A stretch of 12,916 bases of DNA from a bacterium. GTDB lineage: Bacteria > Latescibacterota > UBA2968. The notes below the pieces were generated by a model. The model had not been told where the DNA came from. It was given only the letters and a program-made list of their open reading frames with translations, and ran no database searches. The position numbers were made by a program, and so were the translations under genes. Below are positions 6,056-12,916 of the stretch, in pieces. Each line of letters begins with the position of its first letter. Position 1 is the first letter of the stretch. The stretch covers positions 1 through 12,916 of the forward strand of contig JAPUJS010000086.1 of NCBI GenBank assembly GCA_027296045.1, read 5' to 3'.

Positions 6056-6478
6056 ATGAAATTTAGAGCGCTTCATACGTCCCTCCTGTCATTGTGGCTT
6101 GCAGTCTATCTCTTCGCCGGTGTGGAGCTTCCGCAAGGGTTTGTCATGTGTTTGGGAGTTGATGGGCATCTAGCTGTTGAAGCCACAGGTGAGGGGGGGC
6201 GTTGTGGAGCCGAACTTTCCGTGCAGGGGATAGCCGATGCCTTGATCAACACAAATGCCGACCACTGTGGTCCCTGTCTGGATCTTACGGTTGTCCTCTC
6301 CACTATCGCCCCGGGTCCTTCCTCTCCCAGACATCTGGTTCTAAGTAGTCAGGCTGCACTTCCTGTGCATCCTGTTCCTGCGGTTGTCAGATTGGGATTT
6401 CAATCTGGCTTTCTTCCGCATTTTCCTTCAAACACTTCCTTCCTGTTATCTCTCCGCAGTACCGTTCTTCTCATTTGA
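6056..6478 (+). CDS. Small exported Cys-containing protein heading the efflux operon
   Basis: This 140-residue protein has an N-terminal hydrophobic segment (SLLSLWLAVYLFAGV, about 9-23), consistent with a signal peptide or anchor. Two motifs stand out: MCLGVDGHLAVE (31-42) and HCGPCLDL (70-77), with Cys32, Cys50, Cys71 and Cys74 and nearby His as potential metal ligands. The C-terminal half is low in recognisable features and ends LLSLRSTVLLI. I recall similar uncharacterised proteins placed before CusCBA-like operons in other Gram-negatives, but I know no experimental function. Periplasmic metal binding is a reasonable inference from the CGPC motif and position. The ATG at 6056 follows a good promoter; its ribosome-binding site is weak (TGGA). 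The next gene begins 126 bases later. The TGA stop is taken as genuine, because the sequence after it is not protein-like. Confidence 0.72.
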   Translation: MKFRALHTSLLSLWLAVYLFAGVELPQGFVMCLGVDGHLAVEATGEGGRCGAELSVQGIADALINTNADHCGPCLDLTVVLSTIAPGPSSPRHLVLSSQAALPVHPVPAVVRLGFQSGFLPHFPSNTSFLLSLRSTVLLI

Positions 6479-6499
6479 ACCCTCCAACTGTGCTGTTCT

Positions 6500-6516
6500 C
6501 CTGAAGGTCATTCAGG
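6500..6516. repeat. Small hairpin between the Cys protein and channel genes
   Basis: CCTGAA (6500-6505) and TTCAGG (6511-6516) form a perfect 6-bp stem with a GGTCA loop in the 126-base gap between 6478 and 6605. No T-run follows. It could affect message processing; otherwise nothing is visible in this gap. Confidence 0.35.
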
Positions 6517-6604
6517 TACTCAGGTCAAGCCCTCCGTGTGTCCAATTTGATAGGTGAAACGGATGGGATGGACTCTCTTTGATACCACAGTCTGGAGGAT
6601 TTGT

Positions 6605-7858
6605 ATGTACACAACGCTTCAGGCCGGGCTGATTGGCGCAGCCCTGCTGATCGTTATTCATTCCACTTTTATCGGGGCCGATACCCTCACCCGGGAAGAC
6701 GCCGTCCGGCTTGCCCTGGAGCGAAATCCAGAGGTGATCGCTGCCCGGAAGGAGTGGGATGCAGCCCAGGCGCGAACGGTTCAGGCAAGGGCTTTGCCGG
6801 ATCCTGAACTGAAGTTGGAATTTGAGGAATTGCCGGGCGTTTTCAGCACAGGAGCATTCGGCGAACGAAATATCGGATTGACGCAACGGATCGAGTTTCC
6901 CGCAAAATGGTGGCTGCGCAACCGGGCGGCGGGGCAGCGTGCGGATGCAATCCGTATGTCGGCCTATGAGGTGACCCGGCTGGCGGTGTCCGCTCGAACC
7001 AAAACCACCTTCGACCGGGTGCTGGCCGGTCGGAAAATTCTCACATATGCCGACGAGAATTTGAAGCTTACCCGGGACTTTTTGGCCAAAGCGCGGGTGC
7101 GGTTTGAGGCAGGGGATGTGTCCCGGCTTGAAGTGCTTCGAGCAGAGGTTGAGGTGGGGCGTGCGGAAAACCAGGTCACCGTGGCTGAAAATGTGATTTT
7201 TGTGGCAAGGGTGGAGTTGAATGCCCTCCTTGCCCAGGATATTCAGAAGGAAACAGAATTGGTCGGCGACCTGGACGGTCGGTCCGGGGGACTTCAACTG
7301 GAAAGCTTAAAAAAGAGAGCGCTTGAAAATCGTCCGGACCTGAAGGGGGCAGGCCTGAGGCTTGCAGGCGCACAGTCTGTGCGATCCGTCGCGGTCTCAT
7401 CCATATGGCCCGATTTAAACCTGGGCATTTTTCGACAGACGTTTGCAGGTCCCAACGGCAGGACCTCGTTCTGGCGTACCAGTTTTGGATTGGAAGTACC
7501 CCTCTGGGCGATGTTCCGTCAACGGGGCGAGATCGCTGAGGCGGGGGCCGAAGTGGCGAAGGCGGCCTCCGAGGAAGCGGCCGTGCGCTTTCAGGTGCAT
7601 CTGGATGTGGAGGTCGCCTTCCGGACAGTCAAAGCCGCTGAAGACCAGGTCGATCTGTTTCGGGACCGCGTTTTGCCGGTTGCCGAACAGGCCTATGATA
7701 TCGCCAGCAGGAGCTACCGGGAGGGCAAGGCCTCTTACCTGGATTTGCTGGAGGCCCGGCGTACCCTGACGGAAAGCCGTATCGAATATGCGGAGGCCCT
7801 GTTCCATTACCGGGTCTCCCTGACCAGGCTGGAACAGGCAGTTGGGGGCAGTCTCTAA
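6605..7858 (+). CDS. TolC/CusC-type outer-membrane channel of an RND metal efflux system
   Basis: This outer-membrane factor (417 residues) would form the trimeric exit duct of a tripartite pump with the two genes downstream. It has a signal peptide (about residues 1-26, AGLIGAALLIVIHSTFIGA) without a lipobox Cys, so unlike E. coli CusC it is probably not a lipoprotein. Two OEP repeats follow. The first begins LTREDAVRLALERNPEV (28-44) with long Ala/Arg/Glu-rich helices. The second includes RPDLKGAGLRLAGAQ and the helix YREGKASYLDLLEARRTLTE, which is a strong family signature. I chose the ATG at 6605 because TGGAGGA ends 5 bases upstream and the signal peptide then begins properly; the ATG at 6554 would add 17 residues without support. 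The stop is TAA at 7856, with the adaptor starting 19 bases later. Confidence 0.93.
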   Translation: MYTTLQAGLIGAALLIVIHSTFIGADTLTREDAVRLALERNPEVIAARKEWDAAQARTVQARALPDPELKLEFEELPGVFSTGAFGERNIGLTQRIEFPAKWWLRNRAAGQRADAIRMSAYEVTRLAVSARTKTTFDRVLAGRKILTYADENLKLTRDFLAKARVRFEAGDVSRLEVLRAEVEVGRAENQVTVAENVIFVARVELNALLAQDIQKETELVGDLDGRSGGLQLESLKKRALENRPDLKGAGLRLAGAQSVRSVAVSSIWPDLNLGIFRQTFAGPNGRTSFWRTSFGLEVPLWAMFRQRGEIAEAGAEVAKAASEEAAVRFQVHLDVEVAFRTVKAAEDQVDLFRDRVLPVAEQAYDIASRSYREGKASYLDLLEARRTLTESRIEYAEALFHYRVSLTRLEQAVGGSL

Positions 7859-7877
7859 GCACATCAAGGAGATGTTT

Positions 7878-9068
7878 ATGAAGGTGCGAAAAAAAACGAT
7901 CCTGTTCGGCGCGCTTCTGGTGCTTTTGTGGGGGGTGCATCCTGGCTATACAGAGAACCACGAACCCGGTGAACACCCTGAGAAAACGGGACACGAGCCC
8001 CACGAGGACAACGTTGTCCGGCTGAGCGGTGCACAAATCCAGGAGTTCGGTATTGAACTGGCCGTAGCAGGTTCGGGCACGTTATCTGTGCATGTCTCGC
8101 TGCCCGGAGAAATAGTGGTCAACCCCGACCGTTTTGCACATATCGTACCCCGTGTGTCGGGGGTGGTCCGCCGGGTGCATAAAAAGCTAGGAGATCGTGT
8201 GCAAGCAGGCGAAGGGATGGCCGTGCTGGAAAGCCGCGAATTGTCGGATTTGAAGTCTGCATATCTGGCCGCCAGGGAGCGTCTGGCCCTGTCAGAAGCA
8301 ACTTTTCAGCGGGAGGAAAAACTCTGGAAGGACAGCATTTCCTCAGAGCGGGAATACCTCGAAGCGAAACAGGCGTTGGCCGAAGGGCGTATTGTATTGC
8401 GCTCGGCGGAACACAAGCTCTATGCATTGGGATTTTCCGAGAAGCATCTTTCTGAATTACCTGCACAGCCCGATGTTTCCTTTACCCGATATGAGATTAC
8501 AGCGCCTTTTGTCGGCAGGGTGATCGAAAAACATATCACACTGGGCGAGGCGGTCAAGGATGACGCCGAGATCTTCTCTGTTGCAGATCTGAGTACCGTT
8601 TGGGTGAATCTGACGGTCTATCAGAAAGATTTACCCTCTATCCGGATGGGGCAGCAAGTAGAGGTCTCCGCTCGGGAAGGTATCCAGAAAGCATCGGGCA
8701 GAATCGCCTACATCAGTCCGATTATAGATGAAGAGAGTCGCACGGCAACAGCCCGTTTGGTACTCCCCAATTCAAAGGGACACTGGCGCCCGGGTCTGTT
8801 TATCATCGGCAAGATCGCTGTAGAAAGCCTGTTTGTGCCAATCCTGGTTCTCAAAACAGCCATCCAGACGGTGGCAGAAAAACCAGTGGTATTTGTGCAG
8901 GAGGAAGAAGGTTTTGAACCCCAACTTGTGAAGACCGGAAGGGGCAATGAGACGCATATCGAAATCCTTTCGGGCTTACGCCCAGGCCAGACATATGCGG
9001 CAAAGGGTGCCTTTACTTTAAAAGCCCAGTTGTCCAAGGGGGATTTTGGGGAAGGGCACAGCCATTGA
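7878..9068 (+). CDS. Periplasmic adaptor (membrane fusion protein) of an HME-RND metal pump, CusB/CzcB-like
   Basis: This 396-residue adaptor links the inner-membrane pump to the outer-membrane channel. A signal or anchor segment (ILFGALLVLLWGV, about 8-20) is followed by a His-rich stretch with His28, His33, His39 and His42, a feature of metal-type adaptors. The first half of the lipoyl domain is HIVPRVSGVVRRVHKKLGDRV (about 88-108). A helical hairpin (about 112-195) follows, then the second lipoyl half (ITAPFVGRVIEKHITLGEAV) and a beta-barrel (VWVNLTVYQKDLPSIRMGQ onward). The C-terminal membrane-proximal domain ends in a second His pair (GEGHSH). I chose the ATG at 7878 because AAGGAG ends 6 bases before it; the ATGs at 7842 and 7872 are less well placed. 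It belongs between the channel and pump genes in an operon. The metal cannot be read from the sequence; His-rich ends are typical for divalent ions. Confidence 0.92.
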   Translation: MKVRKKTILFGALLVLLWGVHPGYTENHEPGEHPEKTGHEPHEDNVVRLSGAQIQEFGIELAVAGSGTLSVHVSLPGEIVVNPDRFAHIVPRVSGVVRRVHKKLGDRVQAGEGMAVLESRELSDLKSAYLAARERLALSEATFQREEKLWKDSISSEREYLEAKQALAEGRIVLRSAEHKLYALGFSEKHLSELPAQPDVSFTRYEITAPFVGRVIEKHITLGEAVKDDAEIFSVADLSTVWVNLTVYQKDLPSIRMGQQVEVSAREGIQKASGRIAYISPIIDEESRTATARLVLPNSKGHWRPGLFIIGKIAVESLFVPILVLKTAIQTVAEKPVVFVQEEEGFEPQLVKTGRGNETHIEILSGLRPGQTYAAKGAFTLKAQLSKGDFGEGHSH

Positions 9069-9127
9069 AGGGGCGCAATGACAGCATTTGATTGGATCCT
9101 GTTGACTGACATGAAGAGAAAATCACA

Positions 9128-12100
9128 ATGGTAGACGTGATGATACAGGCTGCCCTCAGAAACCGCCTGATGGTGGTGGTGCTGGGGGTCGTGGTGATGG
9201 CTGCCGGTTATTACAACTATACCCAGCTGCCCGTGGACGCATTCCCGGATGTCTCGCCCAATCTGGTACAGGTCTTTACTGAAACAGAAGGACTTGCACC
9301 AGAGGAAATCGAGAAATTTGTAACTTATCCGGTTGAAGCAGTGATGAACGGTCTTCCTGGAATTGAAAACATTCGTTCGGTATCCAACTTTGGCCTTTCC
9401 GTCGTCAACATTTACTTTGAGGATGGAGTGGATATTTACTTTGGCAGGCAGCTGGTCAACGAGCGCCTTCAAGAAGCCCGCGAGCAAATACCCGAAGGGT
9501 TTGGAGATCCTGCGATGGGTCCCATCTCAACGGGCATGGGACTGGTTCTTTTTTATTACCTGGAGGACGAGACTGGAAATTGGAGTTTGGAGGAACTGCG
9601 CACGATTCAGGACTGGTTGGTTAAGTTCCACTTGCAAACCGTGCCAGGGGTAACGGAAGTCTTGGGTATTGGGGGATATGAGAAGCAGTTTCACGTGGTT
9701 ATAAGTCCCAATGCCTTGTTGCGTTACGACGTGACGATCAACGAAGTCATTGAAAAGATCCGAGCCAATAACCTGAATGTGGGTGCGCAATTTATTGAAA
9801 AAGATGCAGAAGAATACATCGTCCGCTCAGTGGGGCTTGCATCCACGATTGAAGATCTTCAGAACATTGTCATCAAGGCGGAAGACGGTAGGCCGACGTA
9901 CCTGAAACATCTAGCAGAAATCAAGGTTGGAGGGGCGGTTCGGCGTGGCGTTCAGACATACAACGGCATCGGCGAGGTAGTTGCAGGAATGGTCGTCAAG
10001 TTGTTTGGGGCCAATTCTTCCTCAGTAATTGAACGCGTAGAGGCGAAGATGGAAGAGATCAACGGGATTCTGCCGGAGGGGATAAAGCTGGTTCCCTACT
10101 ATGAGCAGAAAACGTTGGTGGCTGCCTGCGTTGCAACTGTGACCAATGCGCTAATCCAGGGCATTGTGTTGGTGGTTTTGGTGTTGGTGGTTTTTATGGG
10201 TGCGTTTAGGCCCAGCGTGGTCGTGGCGCTTTCGATTCCCTTTTCAGTACTTTTTGCAACGATGTGGATGAAATATCTCGGGATCTCTGCAAACCTGATG
10301 TCCCTGGGCGGGTTGGCCATCGCCATCGGGATGATGGTAGATGGCACTATTGTTATTGTAGAGAATGTGGACCGGTTGCTGCGAGCGTCAGACCCTGAAG
10401 AGTCTCGCCTGCACGTTGTTGCTCGTGCCTGCGCGGAAGTGGGGCGTCCTATTCTATATGCCATCTCGATCATCATCATCGTGTTTCTGCCGCTGTTTAC
10501 ACTTCAGGGTGTGGAAGGCAAGACGTTTCGACCGCTGGCCTACACGGTTGCCCTGGCCATGCTGGGTTCACTGGTCTTCGCCCTTTTTCTGGCTCCCGTG
10601 TTCTCCAATATGCTGATGCGACGGCCAAAGCGCCTTCAGCACAATGATGGACAGGAGGGACGGGTTTTGGGGAGCTTGCTGAAAATCTACCAGCCCCTGG
10701 TCGCTCTCTTTGTAGCCCGGCGGCGTCTGGCCATCGGGCTTGCCGCAGGCTTGATGGTGCTCGGCCTGCTGGTGTTTCCTTTCCTCGGCTCAGAGTTCAC
10801 ACCCAGCCTCCAGGAAGGTACCATGGTCTTGCGCCTCACGATGGCACCTTCTATTTCGCTTCGTGAGAGCAAGCGGATTACGCTGCTGGTGGAAAAACGT
10901 CTCATGAAGGTCCCTGAAATAACGGGTGTTGTCTCACGCATCGGTCGGGGTGAAGTGGGTGCACATACCGATCCTATCAACAGTGCTGAAATGTACATTT
11001 TGCTCACACCAAAAGAAGAATGGCGCACGGCAACGACGCAGAGCGAACTGGAGGATGTGATTCGTGATCACCTGGGTGAAATACCGGGTGTGCTGACCAA
11101 TTTTACACAACCTATTGCGATGACAATTGACGAACTCTTAGAGGGGGTTCGGGCGGAGTTGGCCGTCAAGCTTTTTGGAGATGATCTGGATGTGTTGAAA
11201 GAAAGGGCCGATGAGATTGCTTCCGTGGTTGGCTCGATTCGCGGAGCGGCGGATGTCCAGGTCGACCAGGTCAGTGGTACGCCGCAGCTTCTGATCCAGG
11301 TTGATCGTCAGGCAATTGCACGATACGGGATCAATGTGTCGGATGTCCAGGAGGTCATTGCCGCAGCTGTGGGAGGCGAAGAGGCTGGCCAAATCTTTGA
11401 AGGTATTCGTCGGTTTGACATTCTGGTACGTTTTGCTGAGGTCTACAGGAATACGCCCGAAGCGATTGGGCGCCTGCTTATCAAATCCCCAGATGGGGCA
11501 AATGTGCCTCTGGTAGAATTGGCAAAGATCGAAGAGATTGTAGGACCACGCCAGATTACCCGTGAAAAAAATCAGCGCTTCATCACCATTCAATGCAATG
11601 TGACCGACAGAGATATCGGATCATTTGTGGAAGAGGCGCAGGCGGCCATTGATGACAAAGTTAATCTGCCACCGGGTTACCTGGTGACCTGGGGTGGGCA
11701 GTTTCGTCTTCAGCAAGAGGCCAACAAGCGCCTGATGCTGGTCATTCCGATCACACTGTTTATCATTTTTCTGCTTCTATTTTCCAGCTTCAATTCGATG
11801 AAGAATGCCGCACTAATTCTTCTCAACATACCTCTGGCGCTGGTCGGTGGGGTGGTCGGCCTCTGGTTGAGCGGGCAAAACCTTTCTGTTCCTGCCTCTG
11901 TGGGCTTTATTGCGCTTTTTGGTATTGCTCTGGAAAACGGGATGGTACTGGTGACTTACTTGAACCAGCTTCTGCGAGATGGCATAGACTTAGATGAAGC
12001 ATCCGTTCAGGGCGCATGTTTGCGCGTTCGGCCCGTGTTGATGACAGCGATTACGACCGCGCTGGGACTGTTTCCGCTTCTGTTTTCCAGTGGAACCGGG

Positions 12101-12226
12101 AGCGAGGTTCAAAGACCTCTTGCCACAGTGGTTGTAGGAGGACTGGTGACATCAACGGTGCTGACGCTGCTGGTTATCCCCGCGCTCTATAAATGGTTTG
12201 CCGTCGAGATCGAGGAGGAAGTATAA
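9128..12226 (+). CDS. HME-type RND heavy-metal efflux permease (CusA/CzcA family)
   Basis: This inner-membrane proton/metal antiporter has 1032 residues, normal for the family. An N-terminal helix (about 11-28, LRNRLMVVVLGVVVMAAG) is followed by a periplasmic loop. Helix blocks at about 335-480, 528-548 and 865-1020 give the 12-helix RND layout. Family motifs include QLPVDAFPDVSPNLVQV, MVDGTIVIVEN with Asp405 and Glu412, and QPIAMTIDELLEGVRAELAV. Asp405, Glu412 and Glu936 correspond to proton-relay residues of E. coli CusA. The counterpart of CusA Lys984 is Val970, and the CusA methionine ligand in its RLDMLSTG segment appears replaced (IDELLEG). CzcA's Asp402 is Ala399. The pump therefore matches neither the Cu/Ag nor the Zn/Co/Cd reference fully, and its metal is uncertain. 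The ATG at 9128 has only a GAAGAG-like site. A gap of 59 bases separates it from the adaptor gene. Confidence 0.95.
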   Translation: MVDVMIQAALRNRLMVVVLGVVVMAAGYYNYTQLPVDAFPDVSPNLVQVFTETEGLAPEEIEKFVTYPVEAVMNGLPGIENIRSVSNFGLSVVNIYFEDGVDIYFGRQLVNERLQEAREQIPEGFGDPAMGPISTGMGLVLFYYLEDETGNWSLEELRTIQDWLVKFHLQTVPGVTEVLGIGGYEKQFHVVISPNALLRYDVTINEVIEKIRANNLNVGAQFIEKDAEEYIVRSVGLASTIEDLQNIVIKAEDGRPTYLKHLAEIKVGGAVRRGVQTYNGIGEVVAGMVVKLFGANSSSVIERVEAKMEEINGILPEGIKLVPYYEQKTLVAACVATVTNALIQGIVLVVLVLVVFMGAFRPSVVVALSIPFSVLFATMWMKYLGISANLMSLGGLAIAIGMMVDGTIVIVENVDRLLRASDPEESRLHVVARACAEVGRPILYAISIIIIVFLPLFTLQGVEGKTFRPLAYTVALAMLGSLVFALFLAPVFSNMLMRRPKRLQHNDGQEGRVLGSLLKIYQPLVALFVARRRLAIGLAAGLMVLGLLVFPFLGSEFTPSLQEGTMVLRLTMAPSISLRESKRITLLVEKRLMKVPEITGVVSRIGRGEVGAHTDPINSAEMYILLTPKEEWRTATTQSELEDVIRDHLGEIPGVLTNFTQPIAMTIDELLEGVRAELAVKLFGDDLDVLKERADEIASVVGSIRGAADVQVDQVSGTPQLLIQVDRQAIARYGINVSDVQEVIAAAVGGEEAGQIFEGIRRFDILVRFAEVYRNTPEAIGRLLIKSPDGANVPLVELAKIEEIVGPRQITREKNQRFITIQCNVTDRDIGSFVEEAQAAIDDKVNLPPGYLVTWGGQFRLQQEANKRLMLVIPITLFIIFLLLFSSFNSMKNAALILLNIPLALVGGVVGLWLSGQNLSVPASVGFIALFGIALENGMVLVTYLNQLLRDGIDLDEASVQGACLRVRPVLMTAITTALGLFPLLFSSGTGSEVQRPLATVVVGGLVTSTVLTLLVIPALYKWFAVEIEEEV

Positions 12227-12299
12227 CCCACCCGGGTTCCAGATTTCGAGCTGGGGCTTGTATCGGAAAAGTTGACCAAGATCAGAAGGAGATTTTTGG

Positions 12300-12902
12300 A
12301 TGAAGCAAAGTTTCTATCTCTGGATCAGGGACTTGCACCTGTATTTCGGGCTCTTTATCAGTCCGTTCATACTGGTTTTTGCGGTGACCACCCTCCTGTT
12401 CAATCATACCTGGAAGCCCTGGGATCATGAAAAAGATGTTAGAAAAATGGAAGTGTCGGTACAGGTTCCAACAGATGTGGAAGGCGTTGAGCAGGCAAAG
12501 GCGATTATGAAACAGGTGGGTGTGTCGGGCGAGATCAGAAACATCTTTCGGAGAAGAAACCGTCTGACGATTCCGGTGATGAAGCCCGGACAAAATGCAT
12601 CTATTCAGGTCAACCTGGAGACGGGGATGGCCGTGGTGGAAGAGTGGGATACGGATCTTTGGGATACCTTGATGTACTTGCACAAATCCCCCGGGCCACA
12701 TCTTGCCAAGATCAGGGGGAATTGGATTTTTACAAGGATATGGACTTACTTGGTCGACGGTGTTGTCTATCTGGTCTTCTTTATTTCTACCAGCGGGATC
12801 TATTTGTGGGTCGTGCTCAAGGCAGAAAGAAAGATCGGGCTGATTGTCATGGGTACAGGCTGTCTCACTTTCTCTGCGATTGTATCCGCTTTTATTTTTT
12901 AA
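12300..12902 (+). CDS. PepSY-associated transmembrane protein
   Basis: This 200-residue inner-membrane protein resembles PepSY-TM proteins. The start MKQSFYLWIRDLHLYFGLF leads into helix 1 (about 14-34) with the conserved RDLH near the membrane. A soluble periplasmic-type domain (about 40-125) contains TDVEGVEQAKAIMKQVG and the PepSY-like ASIQVNLETGMAVV. YLHKSPGPH (126-134) follows, with helices at about 145-172 and 179-198. His13, His36, His128 and His134 are candidate haem or metal ligands. The family is often linked to iron or other metal transport and reduction, but its biochemistry is poorly defined. AAGGAG at 12286-12291 lies 8 bases before the ATG. The gene follows the pump by 73 bases and probably belongs to the same transcript. 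It ends with TAA, leaving 14 bases in the window. Confidence 0.85.
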   Translation: MKQSFYLWIRDLHLYFGLFISPFILVFAVTTLLFNHTWKPWDHEKDVRKMEVSVQVPTDVEGVEQAKAIMKQVGVSGEIRNIFRRRNRLTIPVMKPGQNASIQVNLETGMAVVEEWDTDLWDTLMYLHKSPGPHLAKIRGNWIFTRIWTYLVDGVVYLVFFISTSGIYLWVVLKAERKIGLIVMGTGCLTFSAIVSAFIF

Positions 12903-12916
12903 ATCTGCTATCAGGT

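Noticed and set aside
6476..6553. UGA stop of the small Cys protein followed by a hairpin with a GGTCA loop about 28 bases later
   Set aside because: The preceding sequence (LLSLRSTVLLI) looks like a natural end, and the read-through frame closes soon at another TGA without a recognisable motif.
6512..7297. 261-codon leftward open frame opposite the channel gene
   Set aside because: It is an antisense shadow of a well-supported gene with strong family motifs; its translation is low in hydrophobic structure and rich in Pro, Cys and His.
9066..9127. UGA stop of the adaptor gene followed by an open frame of about 20 codons, possible Sec read-through
   Set aside because: The protein already ends in a typical His tail, the extension is not protein-like, and it would run into the start of the pump gene.
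8708..9487. 259-codon leftward open frame across the adaptor-pump junction
   Set aside because: It lies antisense to two clearly recognised genes and shows no domain.
1..12916. CRISPR array, tRNA (including tRNA-Sec), rRNA or insertion sequence
   Set aside because: I saw no regularly spaced repeats, no cloverleaf-like sequence, no transposase and no terminal inverted repeats in the window.

Overview
The window reads as a chromosomal stretch from a Gram-negative bacterium, probably of an uncultivated lineage. The evidence is several signal peptides, an outer-membrane beta-barrel protein, a TolC-type channel with its RND pump, and no close match that I recognise to a model organism. The sequence also strongly suggests that this organism decodes UGA as selenocysteine (Sec).

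Layout. (1) Positions 1-2596, minus strand: a SNF2/RapA-type helicase followed by the start of an unknown gene that runs off the left edge. (2) About 2600-3275: a non-coding stretch with several inverted repeats and one very strong terminator. (3) 3275-5932, plus strand: a metal-regulated operon. A MerR-type promoter with the characteristic 19-bp spacer drives merR, whose three metal-binding cysteines have exactly the spacing of mercury MerR. A possible 14-residue merT remnant, a four-helix membrane protein, an outer-membrane barrel protein and a secreted HMA (MerP-like) protein follow. (4) 5962-12902, plus strand: a second unit with its own sigma-70 promoter, encoding a small exported Cys protein, an outer-membrane channel, a periplasmic adaptor, an HME-type RND metal pump and a PepSY-TM membrane protein.

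The main finding is that two genes of the MerR operon are interrupted by in-frame UGA codons that are best read as Sec. In the HMA protein (5369-5932) two UGAs fall exactly on the two metal-binding Cys positions of the family motif, giving GLTUSLU. In the membrane protein (3843-4382) one UGA gives TPGUEMR and a second gives EHHUPGF; reading continues to a TAA 32 bases before the next start codon. In each gene the first UGA is followed by a 6-bp hairpin with a 5-nt, G-containing loop starting 21-22 nt later, as expected for a bacterial SECIS element. An ordinary gene caller would truncate the first protein and lose the metal site of the second.

Together the genes look like a metal (mercury-like) response and efflux locus. 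MerR senses the metal. Selenolate-bearing proteins, one in the membrane and one in the periplasm, would bind it. An outer-membrane protein sits between them, and an adjacent RND pump expels metal across both membranes. No mercuric reductase (merA) lies in the window. The metal, the use of Sec and the cooperation of the two units are inferences.
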